Shown here: positions 56,459-64,000 of the stretch, one piece after another
How positions within the stretch are numbered: position 1 is the first letter of the stretch
Layout of the letters: every line of letters starts with the position of its first letter
From: a bacterium
GTDB taxonomy: Bacteria > Bacteroidota > Bacteroidia > Cytophagales > Cyclobacteriaceae
Assembly (NCBI GenBank): GCA_024743255.1
Contig: JANSWY010000003.1
Span: 186,001-250,000 of the forward strand
Length of the DNA: 64,000 bases
Reading direction: 5' to 3'
Notes under the pieces: generated by a model
What the model saw: only the letters and a program-made list of their open reading frames with translations
Told to the model about the DNA's origin: nothing
Databases searched by the model: none
Program-made: the position numbers and the translations under genes

Positions 56459-56974
56459 ATGAAACCAAACATAAGAATAGGATACGGTTACGACGTACAT
56501 GCCATGGCTGAAGGCGAAGAGTTTTGGCTGGGAGGCATTCAATTAGAACATACACACGGACCATTTGGGCATTCTGATGCAGATGTTCTGATACATGTAA
56601 TCTGTGATGCACTTTTAGGTGCTGCCAATATGAGAGACATTGGTTACCACTTCTCCGACAAGGACCCCAAATTCAGGGGGATTGACAGCAAAATCCTGTT
56701 GAAGGAAGTAATGAAACTGATAAGAAGTGAAGGTTTTGAAGTTGGGAATATTGATACTACAGTGTGTCTGGAAAGACCAAAAGTCAATCCGCATATTCCT
56801 GAAATGAAAGAATGTTTGTCTGAAGTAATGGAAATTCCGGAAGCAGACATTTCTATTAAGGCCACAACAACTGAAAAATTAGGTTTTGTAGGGAAAGAGG
56901 AAGGAATTGCAGCCCATGCAGTTGTTTTAATCTATTTACCACAGAACCCACCAGAAATTAGAAGGTTCCCATAA
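56459..56974 (+). CDS. ispF: 2-C-methyl-D-erythritol 2,4-cyclodiphosphate synthase
   Basis: MEP-pathway cyclase for isoprenoid precursors. 171 residues: metal/substrate motif GYGYDVHAM, GPFGHSDADVLIHVICDALLGAA, the FSDKDPKFRG loop and KATTTEKLGFVGKEEGIAAHA. A short C-terminal tail (PQNPPEIRRFP) is extra. The stop overlaps the start of mnmD by one base. Confidence 0.97.
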   Translation: MKPNIRIGYGYDVHAMAEGEEFWLGGIQLEHTHGPFGHSDADVLIHVICDALLGAANMRDIGYHFSDKDPKFRGIDSKILLKEVMKLIRSEGFEVGNIDTTVCLERPKVNPHIPEMKECLSEVMEIPEADISIKATTTEKLGFVGKEEGIAAHAVVLIYLPQNPPEIRRFP

Positions 56975-57651
56975 TGACAGAAATCAAAATCATCCAAACC
57001 GAGGACGGATCTCACTCACTCTACAGACCAGATTTGAATGAAACATATCATTCGTTTCATGGAGCCCAACAAGAGTCTGCATACGTTTTTATCAAAATGG
57101 GTTTGGATCATTTTATTTCCTCAAATCCTGATCAAAATAATCTTAAAATATTTGAAGTAGGTTTTGGAACGGGTCTGAATGCCTTGCTGACCCTGGCATC
57201 TGTAAATGGTACTGAAAAGCATGTGCAATTTGATTCGATAGAGACCATTCCGCTGGATACTGAGATTACTGAAAACCTGAATTACACTGAAAACATCGGT
57301 TATAAGGGCGAATTTCAAAAAATGCATCTCACACCATGGGAAGAGCTTTCAGAAATCAACAAATCATTCAGCCTTACCAAAATCAACTCTAAACTAGAAG
57401 AGTTTCAAAGTGAGCTGAAATACGACATCATCTATTTTGATGCATTCGCTCCTTCCAAACAACCTGAACTCTGGTCTCTGGAAATAATGGAAAAATGCTT
57501 CCGTTTATTGGCTGCTGGTGGAGTTCTAGTGACCTATTGTGCAAAGGGCCAATTGAAGAGAGATCTGAAAACTGTAGGGTTCGAAGTTGAAACTCTTCCA
57601 GGGGCTCCTGGAAAAAAGGAAATGGTTAGAGGTACAAAACCAAAATCATGA
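56974..57651 (+). CDS. mnmD: tRNA (5-methylaminomethyl-2-thiouridine)(34)-methyltransferase MnmD
   Basis: SAM-dependent final step of mnm5s2U34 wobble modification; stand-alone MnmD without the MnmC1 oxidase domain. 225 residues: ESAYVFIKMGLDHF, FEVGFGTGLNALLT (SAM loop), YFDAFAPSKQPELWS and a GGVLVTYCAKG strand. The stop overlaps the next start by four bases. Confidence 0.93.
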   Translation: MTEIKIIQTEDGSHSLYRPDLNETYHSFHGAQQESAYVFIKMGLDHFISSNPDQNNLKIFEVGFGTGLNALLTLASVNGTEKHVQFDSIETIPLDTEITENLNYTENIGYKGEFQKMHLTPWEELSEINKSFSLTKINSKLEEFQSELKYDIIYFDAFAPSKQPELWSLEIMEKCFRLLAAGGVLVTYCAKGQLKRDLKTVGFEVETLPGAPGKKEMVRGTKPKS

Positions 57652-58319
57652 GCAGCATCTGGGCCGTTGGAGATATTCACGGATGTTTCAATGCCCTTGA
57701 AACCTTGATTAATGAAATTAACCCGGGAGAAACAGACACTCTCGTATTCCTTGGTGACTATGTAGACCGTGGGTCCAATACCAAAGGAGTTATTGACTAC
57801 CTCATTCAATTAGATAAAAAACAGGAGTGCTATTTTCTAAAAGGCAATCACGAGATTTTCATGCTTGCTGCAAGAACTGCTGAAGAACGATTAGCAGAAT
57901 GGCTATACTTTGGAGGAGATGCAACTTTAGCTTCCTACAACATCAAGGATACAAATCAATGGGAAGAAAAAGTGGGACAAACTCATTGGGATTTTCTTGA
58001 GGATTTGCTCCCCTATAAACAAATAAGCTCCGCCATTTTTGTCCATGCCGGACTCACTCCAGGGAAAAATTTAACCAGCCACAATCAACACGAGCTGTTT
58101 TGGAAGAAGTACATCGTTCCAGAAAAGTACTCCAATGATCATTATGTTGTCTCTGGGCACACATCCAGAAAAGATGGGAAAATAGCAGATTTTAAGCACT
58201 CTGTTTGTATTGATACCTATTGTTATGGAGGACAATGGCTAACTGGTTTAAATGTTGGTTCCGGAGAATATATACAAACGAATGAAAGACGACAGGTTCA
58301 AAGAGGCTCTTTAACTTAA
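57648..58319 (+). CDS. Metallophosphoesterase (PPP-like serine/threonine phosphatase)
   Basis: 223-residue calcineurin-like enzyme with the metal motifs GDIHG (8-12), GDYVDRG and GNHE, plus later FVHAGL and SGHTS. It resembles bacterial PrpA/PrpE-type phosphatases. The substrate is not known. Member of the ispF-mnmD chain by overlap. Confidence 0.92.
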   Translation: MSSIWAVGDIHGCFNALETLINEINPGETDTLVFLGDYVDRGSNTKGVIDYLIQLDKKQECYFLKGNHEIFMLAARTAEERLAEWLYFGGDATLASYNIKDTNQWEEKVGQTHWDFLEDLLPYKQISSAIFVHAGLTPGKNLTSHNQHELFWKKYIVPEKYSNDHYVVSGHTSRKDGKIADFKHSVCIDTYCYGGQWLTGLNVGSGEYIQTNERRQVQRGSLT

Positions 58320-58338
58320 TTATGAGTAGATTTCCTTT

Positions 58339-58911
58339 ATGCAATCATTATTGAAGGAAATTAAAAGCTGCAAAGTCTGTAAGGAATTCCTTGAACATGG
58401 GGTCAACCCTGTATTTTCTTTCAGCCCCGATTGCAAAATCGCCATCATTGGTCAGGCTCCTGGACGAATTGTACACGAAACATCTATTCCCTGGAATGAT
58501 AAAAGTGGGGAGAATCTAAGATCATGGATGGGAATTGATGCTGACACTTTTTATGATGATGAATTCCTGGCAATAATACCCATGGGATTTTGTTATCCTG
58601 GCAAAGGAAAATCTGGTGACTTGCCTCCAAGAAAGGAATGCGCTCCATTGTGGCACGAGAAGATTTTTGAACAAATGAGGGATTTGGAGCTTATAATTCT
58701 AATAGGCCAATATGCTCAGGAGAAATATCTTGAGAGTTCCAGGAAAGAATCGTTAACTAAGACTATTCAAAACTTTGAAGAATATCTACCAAAATACTTT
58801 GTTTTACCTCATCCTTCACCGAGGAACAATATTTGGCAAGCCAAAAACCCATGGTTCAAGGACAAAGTATTACCAACATTAAAATCTAAAGTTCAGTCTT
58901 TATTACCATGA
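58339..58911 (+). CDS. Uracil-DNA glycosylase family protein with Fe-S-type Cys pattern
   Basis: 190 residues of the UDG superfamily: first motif IIGQAPGR (37-43 region), second motif HPSPRN (158-163). Four cysteines C11, C14, C85 and C101 (CX2C ... CX15C) match the 4Fe-4S arrangement of family 4/5-like UDGs. Removes uracil or other damaged bases; the specificity cannot be read. Preceded by the phosphatase at 19 bases and followed by the GNAT gene at four. Confidence 0.88.
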   Translation: MQSLLKEIKSCKVCKEFLEHGVNPVFSFSPDCKIAIIGQAPGRIVHETSIPWNDKSGENLRSWMGIDADTFYDDEFLAIIPMGFCYPGKGKSGDLPPRKECAPLWHEKIFEQMRDLELIILIGQYAQEKYLESSRKESLTKTIQNFEEYLPKYFVLPHPSPRNNIWQAKNPWFKDKVLPTLKSKVQSLLP

Positions 58912-58915
58912 TGTA

Positions 58916-59458
58916 ATGATTACAAAGAACAACAAGCATATAGCCATTAGAAAAGTAACAGAAGGTGATTATTCTGATATAAGCACCTACTTATACCATT
59001 TGTCAGAGTTATCCCAAAAGAGGTTTGGTCCACATGGGTATGACCTGGAATCCGTTCAGGAAATTCACTCTAATAGCAACATTATTGGTTACTTGGCTGA
59101 GCATGAGAATGAAATAATTGGATACACTATCATACAAAACGGCTACCTTCTACACGATGCTGACCGATTGAATTCTTATGGTTTGAACCTGGAGCATCAA
59201 ACAGACACCACATTTGCTCCATCTGTGGCGGATGAGTGGCATGGACTGGGAGTTGGCCAATTACTATTTAGAGAGATCCGAAAAGATATATTGGAATCGG
59301 GCAGGTCAAGGATAATTTTATGGGGAGGCGTTCAGGCGTCCAATGACGGTGCAATTCAATATTATGAAAGAATCGGGTTTCGCAAGTTAGGTATGTTCAA
59401 CTATCACGGAGAAAATTATGACATGATTTGGGAAAATCGTCAAACCACCCACCATTGA
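58916..59458 (+). CDS. GNAT acetyltransferase
   Basis: 180-residue acetyltransferase: HIAIRKVTEGDYSDIS at the start, FAPSVADEWHGLGVGQLLFREI (acetyl-CoA motif A) and GAIQYYERIGFRKLG (motif B). Substrate unknown. Its end overlaps the convergent LysE gene by 19 bases. Confidence 0.9.
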   Translation: MITKNNKHIAIRKVTEGDYSDISTYLYHLSELSQKRFGPHGYDLESVQEIHSNSNIIGYLAEHENEIIGYTIIQNGYLLHDADRLNSYGLNLEHQTDTTFAPSVADEWHGLGVGQLLFREIRKDILESGRSRIILWGGVQASNDGAIQYYERIGFRKLGMFNYHGENYDMIWENRQTTHH

Positions 59459-60063
59459 TAGAGGTTCCACAGTCCCATACATAAAAATGCCAAGCCTGGT
59501 AACTTGTGCACTACAAACTCATTATTCGCCACTTGCTTAAACTTGCTCCCAAGCTGAGTTACAACTGCAAGAAGCAAAAAGGTTCCAATGGATATTCCAG
59601 CGATGTAACCGTAAAAATTATCTGAATTAAGCTCAACCCATGAATTCGTTTCCAAATACGCTGTTACCGCCAACCAAAATGGTACCGTCATGGGATTCAT
59701 CACTCCTAGCAGTAACCCTTTTCTGAAAGCATGTCTCCTCAATCCTTTTTCATAAGGTGTATGAACATCCTCAGTTTTCTTATGAGATCTCATATTGGCA
59801 ATACCCAGAATGATCATCGCAATTGCGGTGATGATTTGAAAATTGTCTGTGATATTAGTGTTCTCCGTAAGAAAGATGTGGAATCGAACTGTAAGGCCGG
59901 CATAGACAAACTCCACCAAGGATGCCGCAAGTCCAAAAGCCAGAGCTGCGGACCTCCTCTGCAACATGGCGAGTTGCATCACTGAAATATTAATAGTGCC
60001 CGGGGGAATAGACCCCAAAAAACTGACAACACATGCTACCAATAGCACGGTGACGAAAGACAT
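59440..60063 (-). CDS. LysE family transporter
   Basis: 207-residue membrane protein with six hydrophobic segments. N-terminal motif FLGSIPPGTINISVMQLA is the LysE/RhtB signature; GVMNPMTVPFWLAV is the second. It exports an amino acid or derivative (substrate unknown). Two bases separate it from the upstream ATP-grasp gene, so likely one transcript. Confidence 0.9.
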   Translation of the reverse strand: MSFVTVLLVACVVSFLGSIPPGTINISVMQLAMLQRRSAALAFGLAASLVEFVYAGLTVRFHIFLTENTNITDNFQIITAIAMIILGIANMRSHKKTEDVHTPYEKGLRRHAFRKGLLLGVMNPMTVPFWLAVTAYLETNSWVELNSDNFYGYIAGISIGTFLLLAVVTQLGSKFKQVANNEFVVHKLPGLAFLCMGLWNLYQWWVV

Positions 60064-60065
60064 AA

Positions 60066-61106
60066 CTACTTCTGTTTATTGTATCTTTTTATTTCACGAA
60101 TCTTAGCCATTCCTCTTTTGAATGACCAGTACGGATGGCCAAATTTATGATTTATCCTGCTTATATCCGAGAGTACTCTGATGTGATGAAAAATTACTTT
60201 GTAGGCTTCCCAAAGTGAAAACCCTGGCTGATAAATATGACCGGGCTCTGCACCAGCTCCGTTAAGCTCCATTATCTTAAACCCCTCGAGCTTTCTGAGT
60301 TTCTCAATACTCTCGCATCTTAAATCAAACCTCCCAAAGTAGAAATCTGGAATGGATTTACTTAACTGGTCAAAAGATTCATTCAATTGCTCATCTATCC
60401 AGTCATTGCCATTAAGAAATTTAGTCCCAAGACAATGATTCCCGATAGATACCAATTCGATTTTATCTCCATCACCAAGTATCTTTTCGAAAAACTCTGT
60501 GGGTTTCGTTTGCTTTAAAGTCTCCAGCTGGAACCTGGCTCTAGGGTTTTCGATTATTAGATCTTCAAGTGTTTTTGTCCCATCTCCTGTAACACTTAGC
60601 AATTCCTTAGCAACAATTGAACTCACTATGCCTTTCTCCTGATCAGGATATCGGTAATAAAAAACACCTAGCTCAACTTCATAATCCAAATATTCCTGCA
60701 AGATGAATTTCACTTTGATTTGATCCAGGTAATTCTGCAACTGCTGATCATTTGAAATCTTTTTGACCATCCAGCCTCGTTCTCCAATATCTGGTTTCAA
60801 GATTATTGGATACACAAGATTCAGTGATTGCATGACACTTTTAACGTCGGAAACCGAAGTGCTGCTATCAAAGCTTTTCCATTTTGGTAAATACTTCTTT
60901 GGGATGATTTCAAATATTTCAGACTTGCTTTCCCCCAGCATACCTCCGTAATCAATGCTTGGGTTTGAAGAAGTAAAGAAAAAAAATGATCGGTTCCTGA
61001 TGATCAGGAATATGTAATAGAAGAATACCGGAAAATAAACCACATTGAATGGCCAATATTCCCAATTCGTCAATTTAACCCAGAAATTACTTTGCTTAAG
61101 ACTCAC
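60066..61106 (-). CDS. ATP-grasp protein (D-Ala-D-Ala ligase-like) with N-terminal membrane segment
   Basis: 346 residues. A hydrophobic stretch near 17-40 (WPFNVVYFPVFFYYIFLIIRN) suggests an anchor. The remainder has ATP-grasp character: YPIILKPDIGERGWMVKKI, FILQEYLDYEVELGVFYYR, GRFDLRCE and the Mg-binding MELNGAGAEPGHIY. Short for D-Ala-D-Ala ligases, and the N-terminal substrate-binding domain is replaced. The ligation substrate is unknown. Sits between LysE and DinB genes in the same direction. Confidence 0.75.
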   Translation of the reverse strand: MSLKQSNFWVKLTNWEYWPFNVVYFPVFFYYIFLIIRNRSFFFFTSSNPSIDYGGMLGESKSEIFEIIPKKYLPKWKSFDSSTSVSDVKSVMQSLNLVYPIILKPDIGERGWMVKKISNDQQLQNYLDQIKVKFILQEYLDYEVELGVFYYRYPDQEKGIVSSIVAKELLSVTGDGTKTLEDLIIENPRARFQLETLKQTKPTEFFEKILGDGDKIELVSIGNHCLGTKFLNGNDWIDEQLNESFDQLSKSIPDFYFGRFDLRCESIEKLRKLEGFKIMELNGAGAEPGHIYQPGFSLWEAYKVIFHHIRVLSDISRINHKFGHPYWSFKRGMAKIREIKRYNKQK

Positions 61107-61121
61107 CCAAAAAAGGTTCGA

Positions 61122-61631
61122 TTAGTTTCCCGCCTTGTATCTGACCGTACTGCTGGCAACTCCAAAATGCTCTGGAAGCTTAACGTATGTAAATTCAGTT
61201 GCCACGCCTATTTTCAACAGCGCCATATGATGTACAGCGTGCTCAATATTATATGCTAACTCTCTTAATAGATTTGATTTCACCGAAAGAATCTCCTCAT
61301 CTCCTTGCTCAAATCCATAGCTCATATCCAGCCTCAACTCGATATTTCCATCAACATTCATCACAAACTCACGCATCGACTTGATCACACTTAATGCCAT
61401 TGATTTATCCTGCTCGATGACCTTATCATGCTTTCTGTTATCGTAGTTGATCACGCCCTCATTTCTTGCATCAACCAGACAAATGAAAAACTCCAATGTA
61501 TGCCTTACATGCTGGCCCAAAGAAGCGTCACTTAAAATCTGAAGCGGTTTACTGAAGTCCTCCTCTTTCAATTGCTCTACAACAGTTTCCAACTGGTATA
61601 GCAAATCATCAGCAGCTAGCTTTAAATCCAT
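61122..61631 (-). CDS. DinB-family four-helix protein
   Basis: 169 residues: four helices with a possible metal triad of His in GQHVRHTLEF (near 39-43) and EHAVHHMALLKIG (near 130-136). DinB/YfiT-like proteins include thiol transferases and metal-binding proteins; function here is unknown. No signal peptide. Confidence 0.82.
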   Translation of the reverse strand: MDLKLAADDLLYQLETVVEQLKEEDFSKPLQILSDASLGQHVRHTLEFFICLVDARNEGVINYDNRKHDKVIEQDKSMALSVIKSMREFVMNVDGNIELRLDMSYGFEQGDEEILSVKSNLLRELAYNIEHAVHHMALLKIGVATEFTYVKLPEHFGVASSTVRYKAGN

Positions 61632-61711
61632 TTTCTCAAATTAATCTTGGAATCAACTAATCAGTAATATTAACTTAATTGAAGATTATATTTCCATATT
61701 GTTAAAAAAAA

Positions 61712-62164
61712 TTACTTCACAATCTCACCCCAGTACTTATCAGCACTGGCCTTCAGATCGTTTTCTTTTTCATTCCAGGATGTGAGAGTATTGGTACCCC
61801 AGAAATTATAAAACAGATATAGCTTATTGTCTAGAATCTTGTAGGTCTCAGGATCAATTTTGACTTTACTTCCATCAACTCCCATTGCATAGGCACACCA
61901 TCCTCCGTATTGAGGGGCATACATTTCTGGATTCGAAACGAACTTATCTTTATTCGCTTTACTGGAGAACAAGTATTTAGCTCCATTGTAAGTTGATTCG
62001 AAATTACTCGATCCCTCTTTTGCTTCTCCTCCAAAATAAGCCACAACATCATAACCCTCAGCGGCCAGATTTCCACGCTTCAAATTTCTCTGTTCCTGCG
62101 CATTAGTAGCCTGAACAATAAATAGAAGCATTATTGGCAGTATAAACTTCATAGTTCTGATCAT
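61712..62164 (-). CDS. Exported YHS-domain protein
   Basis: 150 residues: signal peptide with hydrophobic FILPIMLLFIVQATNAQ, then a YHS domain (EGYDVVAYFGGEAKEG, YLFSSKANKDKFVSNPEMYAPQYGGWCAYAMG). YHS domains can bind metals. A second ATG at 62152 is an alternative start. Role unknown; stand-alone, between two gaps. Confidence 0.88.
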   Translation of the reverse strand: MIRTMKFILPIMLLFIVQATNAQEQRNLKRGNLAAEGYDVVAYFGGEAKEGSSNFESTYNGAKYLFSSKANKDKFVSNPEMYAPQYGGWCAYAMGVDGSKVKIDPETYKILDNKLYLFYNFWGTNTLTSWNEKENDLKASADKYWGEIVK

Positions 62165-62255
62165 TTAATTCCCATACTCATATGCAATAATAAAGTTTTA
62201 AATTATGAGATAATTAAGAATGCGTGTACGATAGGTGACAATGCACCTTACGATT

Positions 62256-62263
62256 TATTTTTG
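62256..62263 (+). promoter_or_regulatory. -7 box upstream of the sigma factor
   Basis: TATTTTTG fits TAnnTTTG exactly and lies 70 bases before the sigma ATG. The intergenic region 62165-62333 shows no other element. Confidence 0.4.
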
Positions 62264-62333
62264 AAGTCAATTACAACCCTTCACAAAAGGCTGCATCTTT
62301 TGAATGATAATTAATTACTGATTTACCTATTTG

Positions 62334-62879
62334 ATGACTAAATCGATGGACATTAATCACCAGCTGGTGAAAAGTTTACAAGATGGAGATATGTCCGCTG
62401 CAAAAGGTATTTATCAAAATTATTCAAAAGCAATGTACAACACACTAATCAGAATTACCGGAAACAGCGAAGAAGCGCAGGATTTGCTTCAGGATGCTTT
62501 TATCAAGGCATTCAATAGTATCCAATCGTTTCGTGGTGATTCAACTTTCGGAGCATGGCTTAAGCGAATAGTGGTAAATACCGGATTGATGCACTTGAGA
62601 GCAAAGAAAATGGAGTTTGCCGAAATCAATGATGCATTACTGGAACAAGAAGAGGAAAATGAGCACACGGTTGACATTGATCCCGCTCTAATTCACGAAG
62701 AGATCAAAAAATTACCTTCTGGTTCCAGAGCTGTTGTAACCCTTTATCTATTGGAGGGATACACGCATAAAGAAATTGCAGCGGAATTGGACATTACTGA
62801 ATCGACTTCTAAAACTCAATACATGAGAGGAAAGAAGATGCTTAAAGAACAATTAAACGAGAAGATATATGGCGTTTGA
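62334..62879 (+). CDS. ECF-family RNA polymerase sigma factor
   Basis: 181 residues from the ATG at 62334 (a TTG at 62331 and an ATG at 62346 are alternatives). Region 2: EEAQDLLQDAFIKAFNSIQSFRGDSTFGAWLKRIVVN; region 4: YLLEGYTHKEIAAELDITESTSKTQYMRGKKML, with its helix-turn-helix. First gene of an operon with an anti-sigma candidate (overlap 11 bases). Its target promoters are unknown. Confidence 0.94.
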   Translation: MTKSMDINHQLVKSLQDGDMSAAKGIYQNYSKAMYNTLIRITGNSEEAQDLLQDAFIKAFNSIQSFRGDSTFGAWLKRIVVNTGLMHLRAKKMEFAEINDALLEQEEENEHTVDIDPALIHEEIKKLPSGSRAVVTLYLLEGYTHKEIAAELDITESTSKTQYMRGKKMLKEQLNEKIYGV

Positions 62880-63411
62880 TATAGAAAAGAATGTTAAAGA
62901 AAAACGACATCAAATAGATGTTGAAACTCCCCCAGATAATTTGTGGGAAGGCATTGAGGATAAGATTGATATTGCCCAAGAGCCAGAGAAGAAGGATTAT
63001 AGTTGGGTTTGGAAGGTAGCTGCTTCCCTCTTTTTGGTAACCTCAATTGTGTTGCTGGTTCTGCTAGTTTCAAAACCTGGAGATCAAGAACCTCAGCTTG
63101 CTTCATTGAGCGATATATCTTCTGAGTATAAATCGATTGAGACTGAATACATCTCAGTAATTCAAATGATTGAATCTGAATTGAAGTTGGACGAAGAACA
63201 CCGAAAGGAATTCCCATGGTTATTTGAAGAATTGGAATACCTGGAAGTAGTCAACACCCAATATCGGGAAGACTTAAGTAAAGTTTCGGAAAACGAGCAA
63301 GTGATCAAGCCACTGATCGATTACTACGAAAAGAAAATCAAAATATTAAAAAGAATACAACTCGAAATAAATAGAAAGAACAATGAAAAGGATGATCAAA
63401 TTAACATTTAA
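62869..63411 (+). CDS. Probable anti-sigma factor, membrane protein
   Basis: 180 residues: cytosolic N-terminal ~45 (with DNLWEGIEDKI), one TM at about 46-67 (WVWKVAASLFLVTSIVLLVLLV), then a helical periplasmic segment with Glu-rich coil. The position directly after, and overlapping, an ECF sigma gene and the topology support an anti-sigma role. No zinc-binding HxxxCxxC is seen, so it is not a ZAS-type factor. Confidence 0.78.
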   Translation: MAFDIEKNVKEKRHQIDVETPPDNLWEGIEDKIDIAQEPEKKDYSWVWKVAASLFLVTSIVLLVLLVSKPGDQEPQLASLSDISSEYKSIETEYISVIQMIESELKLDEEHRKEFPWLFEELEYLEVVNTQYREDLSKVSENEQVIKPLIDYYEKKIKILKRIQLEINRKNNEKDDQINI

Positions 63412-64000
63412 TGTGCTTGCCCTATCATGCTTATTAGCTTTCCACTCAAAGGCTAGTAACACAAAAGGTGAGACCAAGCAAGCACATTTTACTTTCAAAA
63501 CTGTAGAAACCACTGATATAGTAGTAACTGGTGGAGATGTGGAAGTCATTATTGAAGGCTGGGACAAAGATGAAGTGGATGTGACTGCTACAATTGAATT
63601 CAAAGGCAAGGAAACAGACCGTGCAAGAAAATTCCTGGATGAATTCGAGGAAGAAGTCAGAAACAGGATTAGTGCCAGTAATGCTCAAATTGAGATCAAA
63701 ACAAGGCTGGATGAACCTAATAAAGTACAGGTAGGAAGTAAATACTTTGGAGTTCAAATCGGTTATAGTGAGGATGAACTTAAGTTGACTTATGAAATAA
63801 AAGTCCCTCTTGGCAATAACTTATCAGTAAAAAACTCATACAAGGATCTTGTGATCCAGGGTAATTACACAGGCAATGTAAGAATTGATCATTACTCAGG
63901 AGATCTAGATGCCGGCTCATTTGAAGACCTGGAATTAAAACTAAGATACGGGGACGCTGAAATTGGTGAAGTAGGAGATGCTGTATTGGATTTATATGAG
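63383..64000 (+). CDS. Exported DUF4097-like protein, 3' end outside window
   Basis: Begins at ATG 63383, inside the last 29 bases of the anti-sigma gene (M4 at 63392 is also possible), and is open to the window end, 206 codons visible. Signal peptide (FNVLALSCLLAFHSKAS), then a start of repeated beta strands: DIVVTGGDVEVIIEGWDKDEVDV, LSVKNSYKDLVIQGNYTGNVRI, LELKLRYGDAEIGEVG. This is the pattern of the DUF4097/DUF4098-type beta-helix family often encoded next to ECF sigma/anti-sigma pairs in Bacteroidota. Probably regulated by the operon's sigma factor. Confidence 0.8.
   Translation, partial: MKRMIKLTFNVLALSCLLAFHSKASNTKGETKQAHFTFKTVETTDIVVTGGDVEVIIEGWDKDEVDVTATIEFKGKETDRARKFLDEFEEEVRNRISASNAQIEIKTRLDEPNKVQVGSKYFGVQIGYSEDELKLTYEIKVPLGNNLSVKNSYKDLVIQGNYTGNVRIDHYSGDLDAGSFEDLELKLRYGDAEIGEVGDAVLDLYE

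Noticed and set aside
1-64000. CRISPR arrays, insertion sequences or prophage
   Set aside because: No spaced direct repeats, transposase or phage structural gene was found.

Overview
This window is a stretch of chromosome from a marine-type member of the Bacteroidota, most likely the order Cytophagales (Roseivirga/Fulvivirga/Reichenbachiella-like). The evidence is: type IX secretion genes (PorZ with a C-terminal sorting domain, two DUF6089/PorG-like barrels); a SusC/SusD pair; the gene order CBS-nadK-DUF6089-uppS-bamA-ompH-ompH; short AT-rich promoters of the TAnnTTTG type; and little sign of Shine-Dalgarno sites. Species-level placement is not possible by eye. No transposase, prophage, CRISPR array or rRNA is visible, and one tRNA (His) is present.

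Layout. 1-5.9 kb: the end of rodA, an acidic protein of unknown function, then an apparent ferredoxin-tdk-porZ-recO operon. 6-8.2 kb: a non-haem iron oxygenase and a chromate transporter. 8.2-18.1 kb (minus strand): a long envelope-biogenesis operon (yqeY, cvpA, hydrolase, CBS-ACT, nadK, two DUF6089 barrels, uppS, bamA, two ompH/skp). 18.1-24.6 kb (plus): pdxJ, a hydrolase, an RsmI-like methylase, metK, a BNR lipoprotein, hemB. 24.6-27.4 kb (minus): GroES-like protein, rmuC, CPBP protease. 27.4-31.2 kb (plus): an NRDE protein, a lipoprotein and a signalling cluster of two SiaC-type phosphoproteins plus a receiver-PP2C phosphatase. 31.2-38.8 kb: gcvP, an M28 peptidase, a DEAD-box helicase, pyrC, tRNA-His. 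38.8-41.4 kb: a small accessory-looking patch (HNH-like gene, CpcT-like gene, SDR). 41.4-50.7 kb: DPP III, a frameshifted ABC permease, a SusCD pair. 51-64 kb: acetyltransferases, CBS protein, anmK, fused E1 dehydrogenase, M16 peptidase, ispF-mnmD-phosphatase-UDG-GNAT, LysE, ATP-grasp, DinB, YHS, and an ECF sigma / anti-sigma / DUF4097-like operon cut by the window end.

Most genes are housekeeping. The best candidates for something less described are: (i) the paired SiaC paralogues with a receiver-gated phosphatase, but no kinase or cyclase beside them; (ii) the HNH-like zinc protein placed just after tRNA-His; (iii) a CpcT/CpeT bilin-lyase homologue in what looks like a non-phycobilisome organism; (iv) a tRNA-His with two adjacent U-U mismatches in its acceptor stem; and (v) an ABC permease broken by one base in an A tract.
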